From Apodemia mormo (taxonomy: Eukaryota > Arthropoda > Insecta > Lepidoptera > Riodinidae): a DNA stretch of 64,000 nucleotides. A program made the position numbers and the translations under genes. Shown here in pieces: positions 1 through 10,970 of this stretch. A model generated the notes under the pieces. It ran no database searches. It was not told the origin of the DNA and saw only the letters and a program-made list of their open reading frames with translations. The DNA lies in NCBI GenBank assembly GCA_036924255.1, contig JAUPFN010000001.1, positions 32,173,727 to 32,237,726 on the forward strand, written 5' to 3'. Each line of letters opens with the position of its first letter. The first letter of the stretch is position 1.

Positions 1-912
1 AACAAACGTAAAAAAGAAAACATAGCCGAATTGATAACCTCCTCCTTTTGGGAATTTGGTTGAAACGACAGTAATTCACGATGTAACGAGAGCTTTACTA
101 TACTTACTTATAATAATAATGCGTATTTTATGACATTTTTATTCGACAACTTGCTGATACCTACTATTACAATAGAGATTTTGTGTTTTTAAATTTGGCA
201 ATTGGTCTAAATATTTTGTTAAGTGCGACTCTATTACAGATTGATATGGATGGGCAAACAAATAATGGAAAGGGTTAGTACTTGATCTACAGAACCCTTA
301 CAATGTAAAGTCATTTCCATGCCCCTATATTCCTTTCTTAGTAAATTAGTAAAGCAATTAGGTATACCAACCGGAGAAATCTCAATTTGTTACAATCAAA
401 AACATGGGATAGCTTCCCATCGTGTCGCAAAGCTTTGCTTCATTACACTCAGGAACAATAATGCTTTAATTATGAACCATTCGCCGCATGTAGGTCCTCG
501 TGTAATGTCTGTTATTAATCAAGATCAACTACAATTCTAATTTAATGGATGGGTTCAAGCTACAAATGGCAACCTTAGCATTAATCCGTTATGAAATTCA
601 TTACAGGACAATTAGTGTAGCCTTACCTTGGTAGTTTGAATTTACATGCGTGTAATGTAGGAAAATTATCAAATTGTAGAAATCTTCAATTCTATAAACA
701 TTTTATTAAGATAAAAAATTTGATTGCTTGTATTGGAATACTACTACATCGATTTAAATAAAAAACTTTTAAAAAGGGCCAATATTATCAACCAATATGT
801 AACTAAAGCTTATTTTTTTTAATTAGGTCGATCACTGTAATTATTTATATTAGTAATAAGTAAATCTATTTTTGAATAGAAATTTTATGTTTTACTTTTC
901 GATTACTCATAA
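1..912. other. AT-rich stretch, nothing recognised
   Basis: No repeat ends, protein motifs or RNA structures were recognised. A 73-codon open frame at 319-540 has no recognisable motif and AT-rich codon use, and is probably chance. Confidence 0.5.
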
Positions 913-1233
913 TCTATTAAATAAAATCGTAGAAATATCTAAAACTGTACTTACATTGAATATTTTTTAAAAGAATACTTGGGGCGTGATCTACAATCGA
1001 TATCGAAGCCAAAAATATAGTTTTTAGAATTTTTGTCTGTTTGTATGTTTGTCTGTATGTATGTCCGGGGTAAACTCAAAAAGTACTGCATGGATTTACT
1101 TCAAATTTTGCATGAATATTACTAACATGTCGGGTCAGCATATAGGCTGCAAATTATAACGCTATCACCTACGAGGGAGGAACTGTGCGGAATAAATGAA
1201 GACCGCGCGGACGAATTCGCGGGCAACAGCTAG
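913..1233 (+). mobile_element. Non-autonomous Helitron-like element, copy 1
   Basis: The block starts with TC after an A (912) and ends in CTAG (1230-1233) followed by T, the A^T insertion and CTRR end expected of Helitrons. A GC-rich potential hairpin lies just before the end. The interior includes a TTTGTCTGTTTGTATG run and a stretch shared with copies at 9475-9807, 10437-10765 and 12934-13142. No protein is encoded. The class is inferred from ends and copies; the name is not checked against a database. Confidence 0.7.
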
Positions 1234-2340
1234 TAATATATAAGTTTAGGCGCTGATGAACTAATACTACTAAATTTAATTATACATAATATTTAAATCC
1301 ACGACTAAAGTATAAACGTTCGAAATAGCGTGTATTCTTTAGTGTCCATTAAGAAGGAAGCCCAAATAATTGAGACAAATGCTGGGATTACTCAACAAAT
1401 TGTTCAATACAAGGGCGATTTGTCTAAATCGCCGACTTTGAACGAACAATCAAGCGCATTTTGTTGAAAGGTATAAATCTTTAAGGCACATAGATCTTAA
1501 AAAATAAATATTAAATATGTGCATTAAGCACAGGTAGTCATAGCCGGTATAATTTTCTTTAAATTTTCGACCATTTTTCGCGAATTCATATATTCATATA
1601 TTTCTTTTTAAATTATTATACGATACAAAAAGAGAAAACCATCATATACAAACAACAAAGATGCTAATGAAACGTGGCCATCCATGTAGTGTAGACTACT
1701 ACTGTTCTACAACTATGTACAGTTTCCCAATAAGATTTCATGAACTCGTAGAATTAAACACTGGCTCAAGGCGGAGAACAACCACAGGAACAACTTTTAT
1801 TTAAATACAAAATTGACACATAAAAATATAAAAACATATCGCCAACGTGATGTGAAAAAGCATAGCTCCATCTGTTGTCAAACTGAATTATTATACTTTG
1901 CTTATATGTTATATATTATTTAAACATATAACGTGCATTAATTTCCAGCTACCTTATATTCAACATCGTACCATGCAATGACAAGCATTCGATTGCAACA
2001 AGAATTTTGATTAGGAGTTGGTAGCAAACCTTGGGAAACAGTATAGAACTGCACTAGCTAGTAATTACAATGATAGTGAAATGTTTCATCAACGTAAAAA
2101 TTACCCGTCTGGAAGGCCAGCAATGGCTAAGACGAAGATGTTTAGTTTACTTTATAATTTGTTTAGAGTTTTTTTACGACAAACGACACACAAATAACAA
2201 CACAATTTATAACTGCATCTTGCTAAGTTAGTCATTGACATTAAAACTTCCTTAATTTTAGATTAATTAAAATTGACTAAGACTAAAATTTGAATTAAAT
2301 CAAACTCATACATTAAGTCACACTTTAGATTAAAGTACGT
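1234..2340. other. AT-rich stretch, nothing recognised
   Basis: No coding motif, tRNA-like box, TIR or long repeat was recognised. A possibly single-copy part lies around 1640-1800. Confidence 0.45.
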
Positions 2341-2505
2341 GGATGACCTGGATTGTAAAAGCGATGTTTTTTGAAAATGAAACCTAGCTAGATCAATTGA
2401 TCGCCCCCGAAACCTTCTACATACTAAATTTCATGAAAATCGTTGGAGCCGTTTCCGAGATTCAGATTATATTTATAAAAGAATTGTGCGTTAAGAGAAT
2501 TAGAT
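2341..2505 (+). repeat. Interspersed repeat, copy 1 of 2
   Basis: The stretch resembles 56180-56330 over about 140 bases, sharing a core reading ACTAAATTTCATGAAA followed by TTGGAGCCGTTT. The phrasing resembles the 3' parts of short lepidopteran retroelements, but the family is not resolved. Confidence 0.5.
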
Positions 2506-2616
2506 AAAGGAAGTTATAGAGTGTCAATACAGGCTCTTTATTCCTATCAGTAATAGTGCTGTTAATTGCGTTATATTAGTATATGACTCGAAATAGCCAC
2601 TTGTTATATAAATATA

Positions 2617-3074
2617 AAGTAGGTTTTTAGGGTTCTGTTTACCTGTTGTAAAAGGTAAAATGGCACCCTATTACTAAGCCTCCGCTGTCTGTCTGTCCGT
2701 CTGTCTGTCACCAGGCTGCATCTCATAAACTGTGATAGCTAGAAAGCTGAAATTTTCACAGATTATGTATTTCCGTTGCCGTTATAACAACAAATACTAA
2801 AAATGAAAATCTTAAGGATACATACAATAAACGTGTTTTTTCGTATTTTTTGCTTAATATTAATAACGATAACAGGTAGACGCTTAAAATTTTCACAAAA
2901 TATTTAGTTGTACCTATATTACTTTCAAAATAAATAATTCAATAAAAATAAAGTAAATATTAACTCCAATATAACAAACGTAATTTTTAACAACAAACGT
3001 AATTTTCTTTTATAGATGATGGTACGGAACCCTTCGTGCGCGAGTACCCGACTCGCACTTGGCCGGTTTTTTAG
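2617..3074 (+). mobile_element. Interspersed element ending in CCGGCCAAGTGCGAGT on the reverse strand
   Basis: The left part carries AGGGTTCTGT and the right part ACGGAACCCT, so the ends share a subterminal inverted motif. The right end (about 3040-3074) reads GACTCGCACTTGGCCGGTTT, a terminus I know as very common in insect genomes. A CTGT(C/G) microsatellite lies at about 2686-2710. No protein is seen. Class is uncertain. Confidence 0.55.
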
Positions 3075-3140
3075 GTTGTCTTTGGGTCACATACATCTAT
3101 AAAAAGAAATCCCGAGCCCCTCGTAAGGGCACCGTCCACT

Positions 3141-4258
3141 TTTTAACTTCCCACTACGTATGTAGATAAGGAAGTTACTGATTTTACCCCGATTTTCGAA
3201 AATCGAGTTTTCACCAGATCTCCACGTTTTGAGGTCCTAGGAACCTTTTCCGACTATTTTCACGATGACGTCAGTATGTCTGTATGTATGTATGTGTGTG
3301 TATGTGTGTATATAAACATCTCATAACTTTTGAACGGCTGAGCCGATCGAAACACGGTTGATGGCATTCGATTGGATTCCGCTCAACTTTCTTAAAATTT
3401 GAACCGATTCGGTCCAGGAGATTTTGAGAAATTTGGAAACAATACCAAAAATTTTTTGGCGAAACAGTATTTTTTAATATAACTTCCAGATTTATGTATC
3501 GATTGAGTACAAAAACTAATCAGCTCTATTCCTCAAAAGACTACGTCTAATACTTAAATAGCATCAAAATCGGTTTATCCCTTTGGAAGTGATCGTTGAC
3601 GAAAAATTTCGAAAAAAGTGTTTTTTCGACATAACTTCGAAATTTTTCAACCAATATTTTTTTGATATTCTACGATATTTTAGTACCTACTAAAAAACTA
3701 CGTCAAATGCCGTTTCAAAAATCAAAATCGAATCAAATTCTCAAAATTTATAGCTTTTCAAATATTAAAATTACCGTTTTTTAGCAAACTTATGTACTTA
3801 ACTTTTTTTAGATAACTTTCATTGATTTAAAAATCTTATCAGCTTTTCTCCCTTAAAAACTGTATCAAATACCGTTAATTTAATCAAAATCGGTCAATTT
3901 GTTTTGGATTATCAATGCAGAAAATTAAAAATAAAATGTTTTTGACATTGCATCGAAATTTTTAACTTGTCTATTATTTAGCTTAGCTTTTTAACTTGTC
4001 TATTATTTAGCTTTAGCAATATTTTAAATCTTAAAAATTGTGTTGAATACCATCACCGTTTTCAAAACATAAAGCTTTTCAAAAATTAATATACTGTCAT
4101 TTTTAACAAAATAGATGTTTTAACCATTGAAATAAAATACCCGTTTTAACTGAAAAATCTATGCTTATATTTTTTACTCTTTTGAGCATAAAATACCTTA
4201 ATTTAGTGGGAAGTTTCAGGGATGGCGCGTAAGGTCAACCCTTTACACATTTTTTTCC
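3141..4258 (+). repeat. AACTTCCC repeat, near-complete copy
   Basis: A 1.1-kb noncoding repeat that starts TTTTTAACTTCCC and ends near a GGGAAGTTTCAGGGATGG motif and a T run. A near-complete reverse copy is at 30655-31860; partial copies are at 14425-14580, 25897-26408, 53100-53440 and, split by insertions, 46926-49149. It contains a TGTATG microsatellite (about 3270-3315). I see no conserved reading frame and cannot assign a class. Confidence 0.75.
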
Positions 4259-4390
4259 TAAATTATAAATGACATTGCGATGACACTTGACCGATACTAC
4301 TATACGGTATTGTAACACCTCTTTGGTGTTAAAATTTCTTACCGATGACGACCATAAGTTTTATTTTTAATAAGATATTCGATATATATT

Positions 4391-4675
4391 GACTGCCCCG
4401 TTCGTCGAGTGGTTAGCGATCCTGACTACGCAATCGACAGGGCTCAGGTTCGATCCCCGACGGAGACAAACATTTGTGTGATGAGCATAAATGTTTTTAT
4501 TTCCGGGTTTGGGTGTTTATTATGTATTATGTATAAGTATTTATATATGTATTTCTATGTATTAGTATCATTGACTAACACCCATAACACAGACAAGTAA
4601 TTTGCTTACTTTGGGGTTAGAACAATAAGTGTAATTAGTCCCATGAATATTTATTTATTTATTATTTATTTATAG
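4391..4675 (+). mobile_element. tRNA-derived SINE, family A, copy 1
   Basis: The head looks like a tRNA gene: an A-box-like CGTCGAGTGG and a B-box GGTTCGATCCC, followed by a conserved body (TTTGTGTGATGAGCATAAAT, then GGGTTTGGGTGTTTAT) and an ATTT-rich tail. Five other copies lie at 15101-15345, 32911-33090, 45410-45850 (reverse, interrupted), 62898-63180 and 63838-64000. RNA polymerase III transcription from the internal boxes is the family expectation. Confidence 0.85.
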
Positions 4676-5189
4676 GAAACATGTCCAGAATATTTTGAAA
4701 TATGAAGATTATAAAGTACTATAAACGGTTGTGCTAATTTGCCGTTAGCGACGTGCATACGCTTTACGGTTTTTTAGCGATACTGATCGAATGCCGTAGT
4801 AGCACTCAATTAATATCGTTAAATAAAACATAATCTTATTCCTTGAAGCTGATATTTCTGTTATACGTAATTTGTACAATTTATACGTATTTCTGTTATA
4901 CGAAATATATAACTTTGTTTTATATTAGTACTTCGTAAAGCATTAAAATAATTAAGCCATTTTGTTACTCCAAATAAAACCTCTTTGTCATTGTCACCGC
5001 GTAAGCGTGCTTTGGTTGGACGCACATGAGTTATGGGAACGAGCTTATAACTGCCTTAGTTTAAAAATACAAAGAGATTTTAAAAAGGGTTGTCCAGACT
5101 ATTGTTAACACTTTAGATTTAACAAACTTTTATTTAATTTAAAATGTAAATATTAAAAAAAATATGGAAGGAGCTGATACTGAGGATCC
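4676..5189. other. AT-rich stretch, nothing recognised
   Basis: No repeat ends, protein motifs or RNA structures were recognised. Confidence 0.4.
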
Positions 5190-5230
5190 TCCACCCATAA
5201 ATGAGTGCAGTACTCGAATTTATGGGTGGA
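5190..5230. repeat. Hairpin with 13-bp arms
   Basis: TCCACCCATAAAT (5190-5202) is the exact reverse complement of 5218-5230. The loop holds a second small inverted pair, GAGT and ACTC. It abuts the end of the LINE relic on the reverse strand. Confidence 0.7.
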
Positions 5231-5767
5231 GATGATTAATGCTCCAATACGTCAGATAACTGGTGATTTAATTGCACAATTTCCATGGAAGTCAAAGGAT
5301 GGGAAATTGGAGAGAATTGCTTTGTATCATACCCGATTGGAGGCCTTCGCTGTGTCCAAAATAACTGCCCTCTTATTCTCCACTGCCTCCACCCACAGCT
5401 ATTTTAAGTAAAATAGATGATCACCAACTGAGCGTCCGCGACGAAAACCGTCCTGACAGTTAATAATTAGCTGGTACTTCTTTAGATACCTTAGAAGCTG
5501 ATAGTTATTAATGGACTCCATTATTTTGGAGAATAAGCAGGTTATCGCTATAGGCCGGTAGTTGGAAGGGACCGAGCGATCGCCTTGTGTTAGGGACAGG
5601 ATGCACTCAAGCGACGCCATGTGAATTTGTTTATCTTTGAAAAATGACGCGTGATGCGTTGAAAAATGAAGTTTACCTTTGCTCTTTTTCCTATCGGGTA
5701 CCATTACATTATTTGCCTCTTTCAGTTTTCTATCTTTTTCCTTACCATATGTCCTGTCCATTCCCAC
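5215..5767 (-). pseudogene. LINE reverse transcriptase relic
   Basis: The reverse-strand frame 5767-5399 contains an SNYRPIAIT motif followed by a Q-DGFRRGRS block, the N-terminal RT motifs of non-LTR retrotransposons. After a stop at 5399-5401 the similarity continues through a VILDTAKA stretch, equivalent to the LDxxKAF motif with the catalytic Asp, with at least one more stop. The catalytic YADD box is absent. The style matches the LINE at 46997-49111, probably the same broad lepidopteran group. It is a dead fragment truncated at both ends. Confidence 0.75.
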
Positions 5768-6124
5768 CTCTCATCTCTAGTAAGATTATTTAAATAATAA
5801 ACACATATTACTGGGTAAACCACTCACAATATAGAAACAGGCGACTTTAAGTTAGATAGGTGATGAAGAAAATTGTCTTTCTTTTGTCATTTCTCGAAGC
5901 TCTTCGTCGTTTTCTTGAACCCTCATAACTCGGGTTTGATTATACCAGACAAACAAAATCCTCAGAATATGATGTCAACAGTTGACTATTAAACATAATA
6001 AAGTTTTATTTGTATATGTTTTTTTGTTTAAGTTTAGATTTTATTGATATTTAAAATACCGATTTCGTCGCTGATTCAATCACTAATGATCATCAAAATT
6101 ATTCCTACTTACTTTTTTCATATT
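5768..6124. other. Nothing recognised
   Basis: AT-rich sequence without recognised motifs. Confidence 0.4.
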
Positions 6125-6420
6125 ATAAGTTAGCAAACAAGTAGATGGGTCTCCTGCTGAAAAGAGTCAACCATCGCCTTTAGACACCAAAGATGTTAAT
6201 GGTGCGTTGCTAACTTGTGGCGATATCTAATGCCACGTGCATAAAAACTTATGCTGGTGATAAACATCAGCTACCTTACCCTTCACACCGGAACACGACA
6301 GTGACAAACACTGACGCTATTGCGGCAGGAATAGATAAGGTGGTAGTACCAGACCCGGGCGAGACAATGCAGAACTCTACCACCTAGTAAACTCTTACTT
6401 CCTGAAGTCCTAAAAAGTTA
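6125..6420 (-). repeat. LINE-tail repeat H, copy at 6.1 kb
   Basis: Repeat H is the commonest repeat in the window. Its T-rich left edge (an A-rich tail on the reverse strand) is followed by a conserved stretch containing GCAAACAAGTAGATGGG and ACCATCGCC, then TTGCGGCAGGAATAG. The tail part aligns by eye with the 3' end of the LINE at 46997-47130, so H is probably a set of 3' ends of LINEs or SINEs sharing that tail. Confidence 0.65.
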
Positions 6421-6449
6421 AAATTAGTATGTAAGCAAGTAGAAGTACA

Positions 6450-6735
6450 CTCTATCTAAAATATGGAACTTTTACCCCCCAAGCCTAGGGGGATCGATTT
6501 TTGTATAAGACTTTCGCAATTTTTGATGCTAGAGGTTTGAAAATTGATATAGGGGCTCCTTGCTATAAATAATAAACGTATTTAAAGTTTTTAATATATT
6601 AGCACCCACCCTTTAAAAATTAGGGGATGAAAGTTTGTATGGGTTTTCTTCGCATATAAACATAATTTCTTACTAGAGATCTGAAAATTATATAAGTACA
6701 AACTTTTTATTAAAAATCAAATAATACAACGCACA
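6450..6735. repeat. Repeat K, uninterrupted copy
   Basis: Matches 10290-10436 plus 10766-10930, where the same repeat is split by a Helitron-like element. Shared words include GATGCTAGAGG (GACGCTAGAGG in the other copy) and TTAGGGGATG. It acts as an unoccupied-site reference for that insertion. No protein seen. Confidence 0.6.
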
Positions 6736-6756
6736 CGTTTATAGGAAGAAAGCGGC

Positions 6757-6897
6757 TGAGCCACATATTTTGACTAAGATGTAGAGTTTGTGAAGTTAGT
6801 GCTTGTAGAGCGAAGGCGTCAAGTATTAGAAGTTTAGTTCTCCATGTCTTGTCTTGGCAACATTTTACATGAAAATGTTTTGGTGAGATTTTTATAT
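6757..6897 (+). repeat. Repeat I, copy 1
   Basis: Begins GGCTGAGCCACATATTTTGA and includes ATTTTACATGAAAATGTTTT. Related copies are at 16095-16262 (reverse) and 16362-16512 (forward), which face each other. Confidence 0.6.
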
Positions 6898-7479
6898 TTC
6901 AATAGTTAGGTACGAGTACATGAATGGAATAGTGTCATGTGGTGGAATTAATTATGCTTAAATGCAAAGAAATTATGTAATACTCTTTTTCCATGATTTG
7001 ACCTTTTAGTACCTACCTATTGTATTCATACTTTTAAAATACATTTACGGATAAATTTTAACTTTGAGTGCAGAAATAAGTTAGGGGTGTAATACTTAAT
7101 ACATACAATTGTGTGACTCATTATGAAGCGTGAAAAGAGTGCTCTACGATCGAAAAAAATCTTACGCCAGCTTTCTGCAATTATTTCTTTTATACTACAT
7201 GTAGACATAAATTTAGTAGAAGTAGCTACTTCTACTAAAATATACAAATGTATAGATAATTTAATGAAGATTAATTGCCTAATTTTTTTAAATTATTTTA
7301 GTGCGTTTATTAATTAATTTAATTATTAAATAGAATCAATAAATATTTTAATTAAGAAAATCCCAGTCCTGCGTAAAAAATATATAGGTATTAATAATTA
7401 TAATTAACCGATATAGGATAGAGAATTTTTCGGTCAAAAAGAGTTATGAATGTTGAAACTTTTTAGATTACAAATTATT
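6898..7479. other. AT-rich stretch with a perfect palindrome
   Basis: Apart from the 28-bp palindrome at 7212-7239 nothing was recognised. Open frames at 7026-7247 and 7123-7317 overlap on opposite strands and look like chance. Confidence 0.4.
7212..7239. repeat. Perfect 28-bp palindrome
   Basis: TTTAGTAGAAGTAG (7212-7225) is followed with no loop by its exact reverse complement (7226-7239). Confidence 0.85.
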
Positions 7480-7737
7480 GCCTCTGTGGTCTAGTGGTCC
7501 AGCGTTGGCGTTGACCACATGAGGTCCCGGGTTCCGATTCCCGGGTCGGGCACATTAAAAAAGTGTTTTTTCAGTTTTCTGAGAAACACAAAGTTGCCCG
7601 GGATTGGAAAGTGCCCGGTTGGCGATAGGCTTGCCACCTATCACATTTGTGGGACTAAGTATCTTCGTCTAATCGTGGGTGCACTTGTTGTACCTCTGCT
7701 TACCTCTTCGAGGATATGGGCGTGAAGATACTTTTGT
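7480..7737 (+). mobile_element. tRNA-derived SINE, family B, copy 1
   Basis: The head resembles a tRNA (GTGGTCTAGTGG as A box; GGTTCCGATTCCC as a B box with one extra base). The body contains GTTGGCGATAGGCTTGCCAC and a closing ATATGGGCGTGAAGATAC. Other copies: 17954-18068 (forward, headless), 18069-18245 (reverse), 27532-27658 (reverse, headless), 49150-49412 (forward). The extra B-box base and ragged stem argue against a functional tRNA gene. Confidence 0.85.
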
Positions 7738-8717
7738 ATAAAAATCATACACTAATTTATATATTTCCGGTGTTGTTTCGGGTCCCGGCCCCGCTGTTCA
7801 GTTGAGTATATTTTTTATATTTTGAGTGTTACGAGTATAGTGTATTTGATTTGCTACATAAAATATTTAGTATAGTAAAATTAATAAGCAAATACATTAT
7901 AATACATACATAACACATATACATACGTACACAATATACATATTACATATACAGGTTGAATGCTAAAATATTGTACATTTTTCAGTACTTAATACTGATA
8001 CCGAGAATGTAAACAAAATAGGTGCTTAAATTTTGACCTAATTATCCAATAAAAATATTAAGTACGGGCACCTGTGCATAGATATTGAAGTTCATTGTTT
8101 ACATACAGCGAATTACCGCCGTAGGACGGGTAAGTCAAGTCGCGCGCGCGCCTCTCGCCCGAATGATGACCATATTTTTTCAATTTACCACACTAATTTC
8201 GCTAAGGTTTACTATGAAATTAAGCAATATTCTCTTTTATAGCAATATTTACAGGTAACTATTAAAATATGATTATATTGTTATTGGTTAGATATGACCA
8301 TTATACAGTACTTAGGTATTAACTGCAGCGTTCAGCGCGCTACAAGTTTTTGATGAATCCCGCGGGAAAAATTTATTTTTCCGGAATAAAAAATAACCTA
8401 AACATAAAAACTTCCGAATTTATAATATTAATATATAGGTTTCACACGCTAGTATATAATGCCTATAAAGATGTTTATAAAAAATGTAAAACTCACTTTT
8501 TTAATGTATGTGGTTAAGTTTGTCAGGTTTTATTATTTCCCGAAAAACTACGGAAGGGATTTTAATAAATTGCTGTTAAATAGTCTTAAAATTAAAAATA
8601 CAAATAAATAATTAAAAAAATATACTTAAGGTGAACGAAGTCACGTTCGTCTGCTATTTAAATAATACAATAAACATACATTAAAAGTTTAAACGAATTT
8701 ATTTTCCCCTATTTCAG
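7738..8717. other. Mostly AT-rich, possibly intronic
   Basis: No transposon ends were recognised. A short CpG-rich patch lies at 8118-8162. The right end (8690-8717) is a pyrimidine-rich run ending CAG, a good 3' splice site for the exon candidate that follows. Confidence 0.35.
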
Positions 8718-8766
8718 GTAATAAGGCATTCAGGCGGAAAAACCACAGACGAAAAATCCTCGTTAG
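8718..8766 (+). CDS. Candidate short internal coding exon
   Basis: A strong 3' splice signal (pyrimidine run ending TTTCAG at 8717) and a 5' splice signal (TTAG then GTAGGTAT from 8767) enclose 49 bases. Frame 1 is open and reads VIRHSGGKTTDEKSSL; frame 3 is also open, frame 2 has an immediate stop. An alternative donor 4 bases downstream would give 53 bases. The block is GC-richer than its surroundings and is not part of any repeat I recognised. The product is unknown. Without transcript or homology support this remains a splice-signal prediction; in AT-rich DNA such pairs can occur by chance. Confidence 0.35.
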
Positions 8767-9005
8767 GTAGGTATACTTTGCATTTTTATGTTTTGCCGCG
8801 GTCGCCGGTTTGCGGTGGCGCGGGCGGTTGGCAGGAGTTTACAAGGGGTCGAGGGTCAACGTGCCTTATCTTTGAATTGCGATTTAATATGGCAACAATC
8901 ATAAAAAACCTTTTATGAAATACTACAGATTATTTTATTTCACATTTTTGGATCAAGTAAATACAAATCTCCAGTAAATATTACTCATCATCTAAATATG
9001 ATGTA
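8767..9005. other. GC-rich patch after the exon candidate
   Basis: Bases 8795-8870 are CpG-rich (GCGGTCGCCGG, then GGCGCGGGCGG) in an otherwise AT-rich area. No reading frame or repeat was recognised; if the exon candidate is real, this is proximal intron. Confidence 0.35.
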
Positions 9006-9013
9006 AATACTGG

Positions 9014-9248
9014 CAGTGGCGTAACTATACCATCTGGGGCCCGTAGCAAATTCTTTTGATGGGGCCCCATCAGTAAAAATCGTCACGTTGTACTCAGTTT
9101 AAATTTAATAAACTTCGAGATTTTCAGCGTAGTCAATTACACGTACGGAAAAAATATTTTGGAGCTCGCGGCCTTTTGGACCGGGGCCCTCTTGGGTCGG
9201 GGGTCCGTGGCATTTCGCCAGCCCTGCCATCCTATTGTTACGCCACTG
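9014..9248. mobile_element. hAT-type MITE with 8-bp target duplication
   Basis: The ends are exact inverted repeats, CAGTGGCGTAAC at 9014 and GTTACGCCACTG ending 9248. Both sides carry the direct repeat AATACTGG (9006-9013 and 9249-9256), an intact 8-bp target duplication typical of hAT transposons. At 235 bp with no transposase it is non-autonomous. An open frame on the reverse strand (9105-9296) crosses the end and is not a gene. Confidence 0.9.
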
Positions 9249-9474
9249 AATACTGGGTATACCGTATAAGAATAAACTATAGTAATGTAGTAACATATAG
9301 TAAGGTATGTAGCATATGTAGCTGCCCGAATAGATGATACTAAATCTTTATTTTATTGTACTAATATTTAAACCCTTTTTCACTTTACCGTGTTACGAGT
9401 TTTCAAATATTTTCTTGAAGAATACAGGCGGTTTTGGTTTTGTACATCCCTTGTGTGTCTTTTGCAGTGACGAA

Positions 9475-9807
9475 TCTACACATATAATTAATAATTAATA
9501 ATAATAAAATCGTAGGAAAGTCAAAACTGTACATTGAATATTTTTTAAAAAAAATACTTGGTGCGTGATCTACAATTGATATCGAAGCCAAAAATATAGT
9601 TTTTAGAATTTTTGTCTGTTTGTCTGTATGTATGTCCGGGGTAAACTCAAAAAGCACTGCATGGATTTACTTCAAATTTTGCATGAATATTAGTACTAAG
9701 AGGTCGGGTCAACATATAGGCTACATATTGTCACGCTATCACCTACAGGGGAGGAGCGGTGCGGAGTAAACGAAGTCCGCGCGGACGAAGTCGCAGGCAA
9801 CAGCTAG
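9475..9807 (+). mobile_element. Non-autonomous Helitron-like element, copy 2
   Basis: Starts TCTACACATATAAT after A and ends CAGCTAG (CTAG 9804-9807) before T. The subterminal GTCCGCGCGGAC palindrome forms the expected hairpin. The interior closely matches copies at 913-1233 and 10437-10765. Confidence 0.75.
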
Positions 9808-10013
9808 TATTAGATAAACTAGAATAATTTACTACGTTTTTTTAATTCATTAAATAATATATATCGCTTGGAACAAATATATAAAAAAAAATATTGAGAC
9901 CTTACGTAGTGTATACTCTTTGAGACTTTAATTTGATTGACATCTATCACCATATTTAAGTGTTACCATTGTATAAAACTTTAATTACATTTGCATTAAA
10001 ACCGTAATAAGTT

Positions 10014-10280
10014 TATATACAGTTTGTAAAGAAAACCCTGTCCGATCGTCAAAGGCATTATTTGGTAGCTTAATACAAATATATTTGTGTCATTACTTTA
10101 TGGGTATTGATACATACATTTTCAAAATATTTGCTTGATTTAAGGGGAAGTTGCTCAATTTTAGTACTAAAATGAGAAACTATGACATTTTTCTTATTTT
10201 AATAAGAATATATATAACCCTAACAATGATGTATAAAGTCTTGCACGTGTTCTTTGGTATGTAAGGCTAGTATATTAGTA
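10014..10280 (+). mobile_element. Left-end fragment of a TIR element
   Basis: TATATACAGTTTGTAAAG and the following 25 bases match the ends of the TIR element at 23301-23813, including the next stretch (ATTTGGTA). No matching right end is nearby. Confidence 0.55.
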
Positions 10281-10289
10281 CGCAAACAA

Positions 10290-10930
10290 CAAAATATTTC
10301 TAAAACTTAGAACCCCCAACCCTTTAAACTAGTGGATGGAATTTTGTATGAGTCTTTCACAAATTTTGACGCTAGAGGTACGAAAATTTATATAGGGATT
10401 CCTTGTTATAAATCACAGAAATCATAATCCGTGTTATCTATACATATAATAAAATTGTAGGAAAGTCAAAACTGTACATTGAATATTTTTTTAAAAGAAT
10501 ACTTGGGGCGTGATCTACAATCGATATCGAAGCCAAAAATATAGTTTTTAGAATTTTTGTCTGTTTGTCTGTTTATCTGTTTGTGTGTATGTATGTCCGG
10601 GGTAAACTCAAAAAGTACTGCATGGATTTACTTCAAATTTTGCATGAATATTACTAACAAGTCCGGTCAACATATAGGCTACATATTATCACGCTATCAC
10701 CTAGCGGCCAGGTGCTGTGCGGAGTAAACGAAGTCCGCGCGGACGAAGTCGCTGGCAACAGCTAGTAAATAATAAATATGGTATTTCAGGATTTTTAGTA
10801 TGTCCCCCTCCCTTTCTTTGAATTAGGGGATGGAAGATTTATGGGTTTTCGTCCCATACGAACTTTCTTTCATGCTGGAGGGCTGATAATTATACAATAC
10901 AGACTTCTTATTACAAATAAACATTGCGTA
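10290..10930. repeat. Repeat K, copy split by a Helitron-like element
   Basis: Segments 10290-10436 and 10766-10930 together match the uninterrupted copy at 6450-6735. The 329-bp intervening piece is a Helitron-like insertion. Confidence 0.6.
10437..10765 (+). mobile_element. Non-autonomous Helitron-like element, copy 3
   Basis: Begins TCTATACATATAATAAAAT directly after A (10436) and ends CTAG (10762-10765) before T, with the GTCCGCGCGGAC hairpin about 20 bases from the end. It interrupts repeat K, whose related copy at 6450-6735 lacks it. This is the best-bounded copy of the family in the window. Confidence 0.8.
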
Positions 10931-10970
10931 TATAAAAAAAATAAAATAATCAACTTACAAAAAGAAGTGA

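Noticed and set aside
4391..4470. A functional tRNA gene
   Set aside because: Part of SINE family A, present six times with the same body; no clean anticodon arm.
7480..7553. A functional tRNA gene
   Set aside because: The head is followed by the conserved SINE B body, has an extra base in the B box, and recurs with the same body elsewhere.
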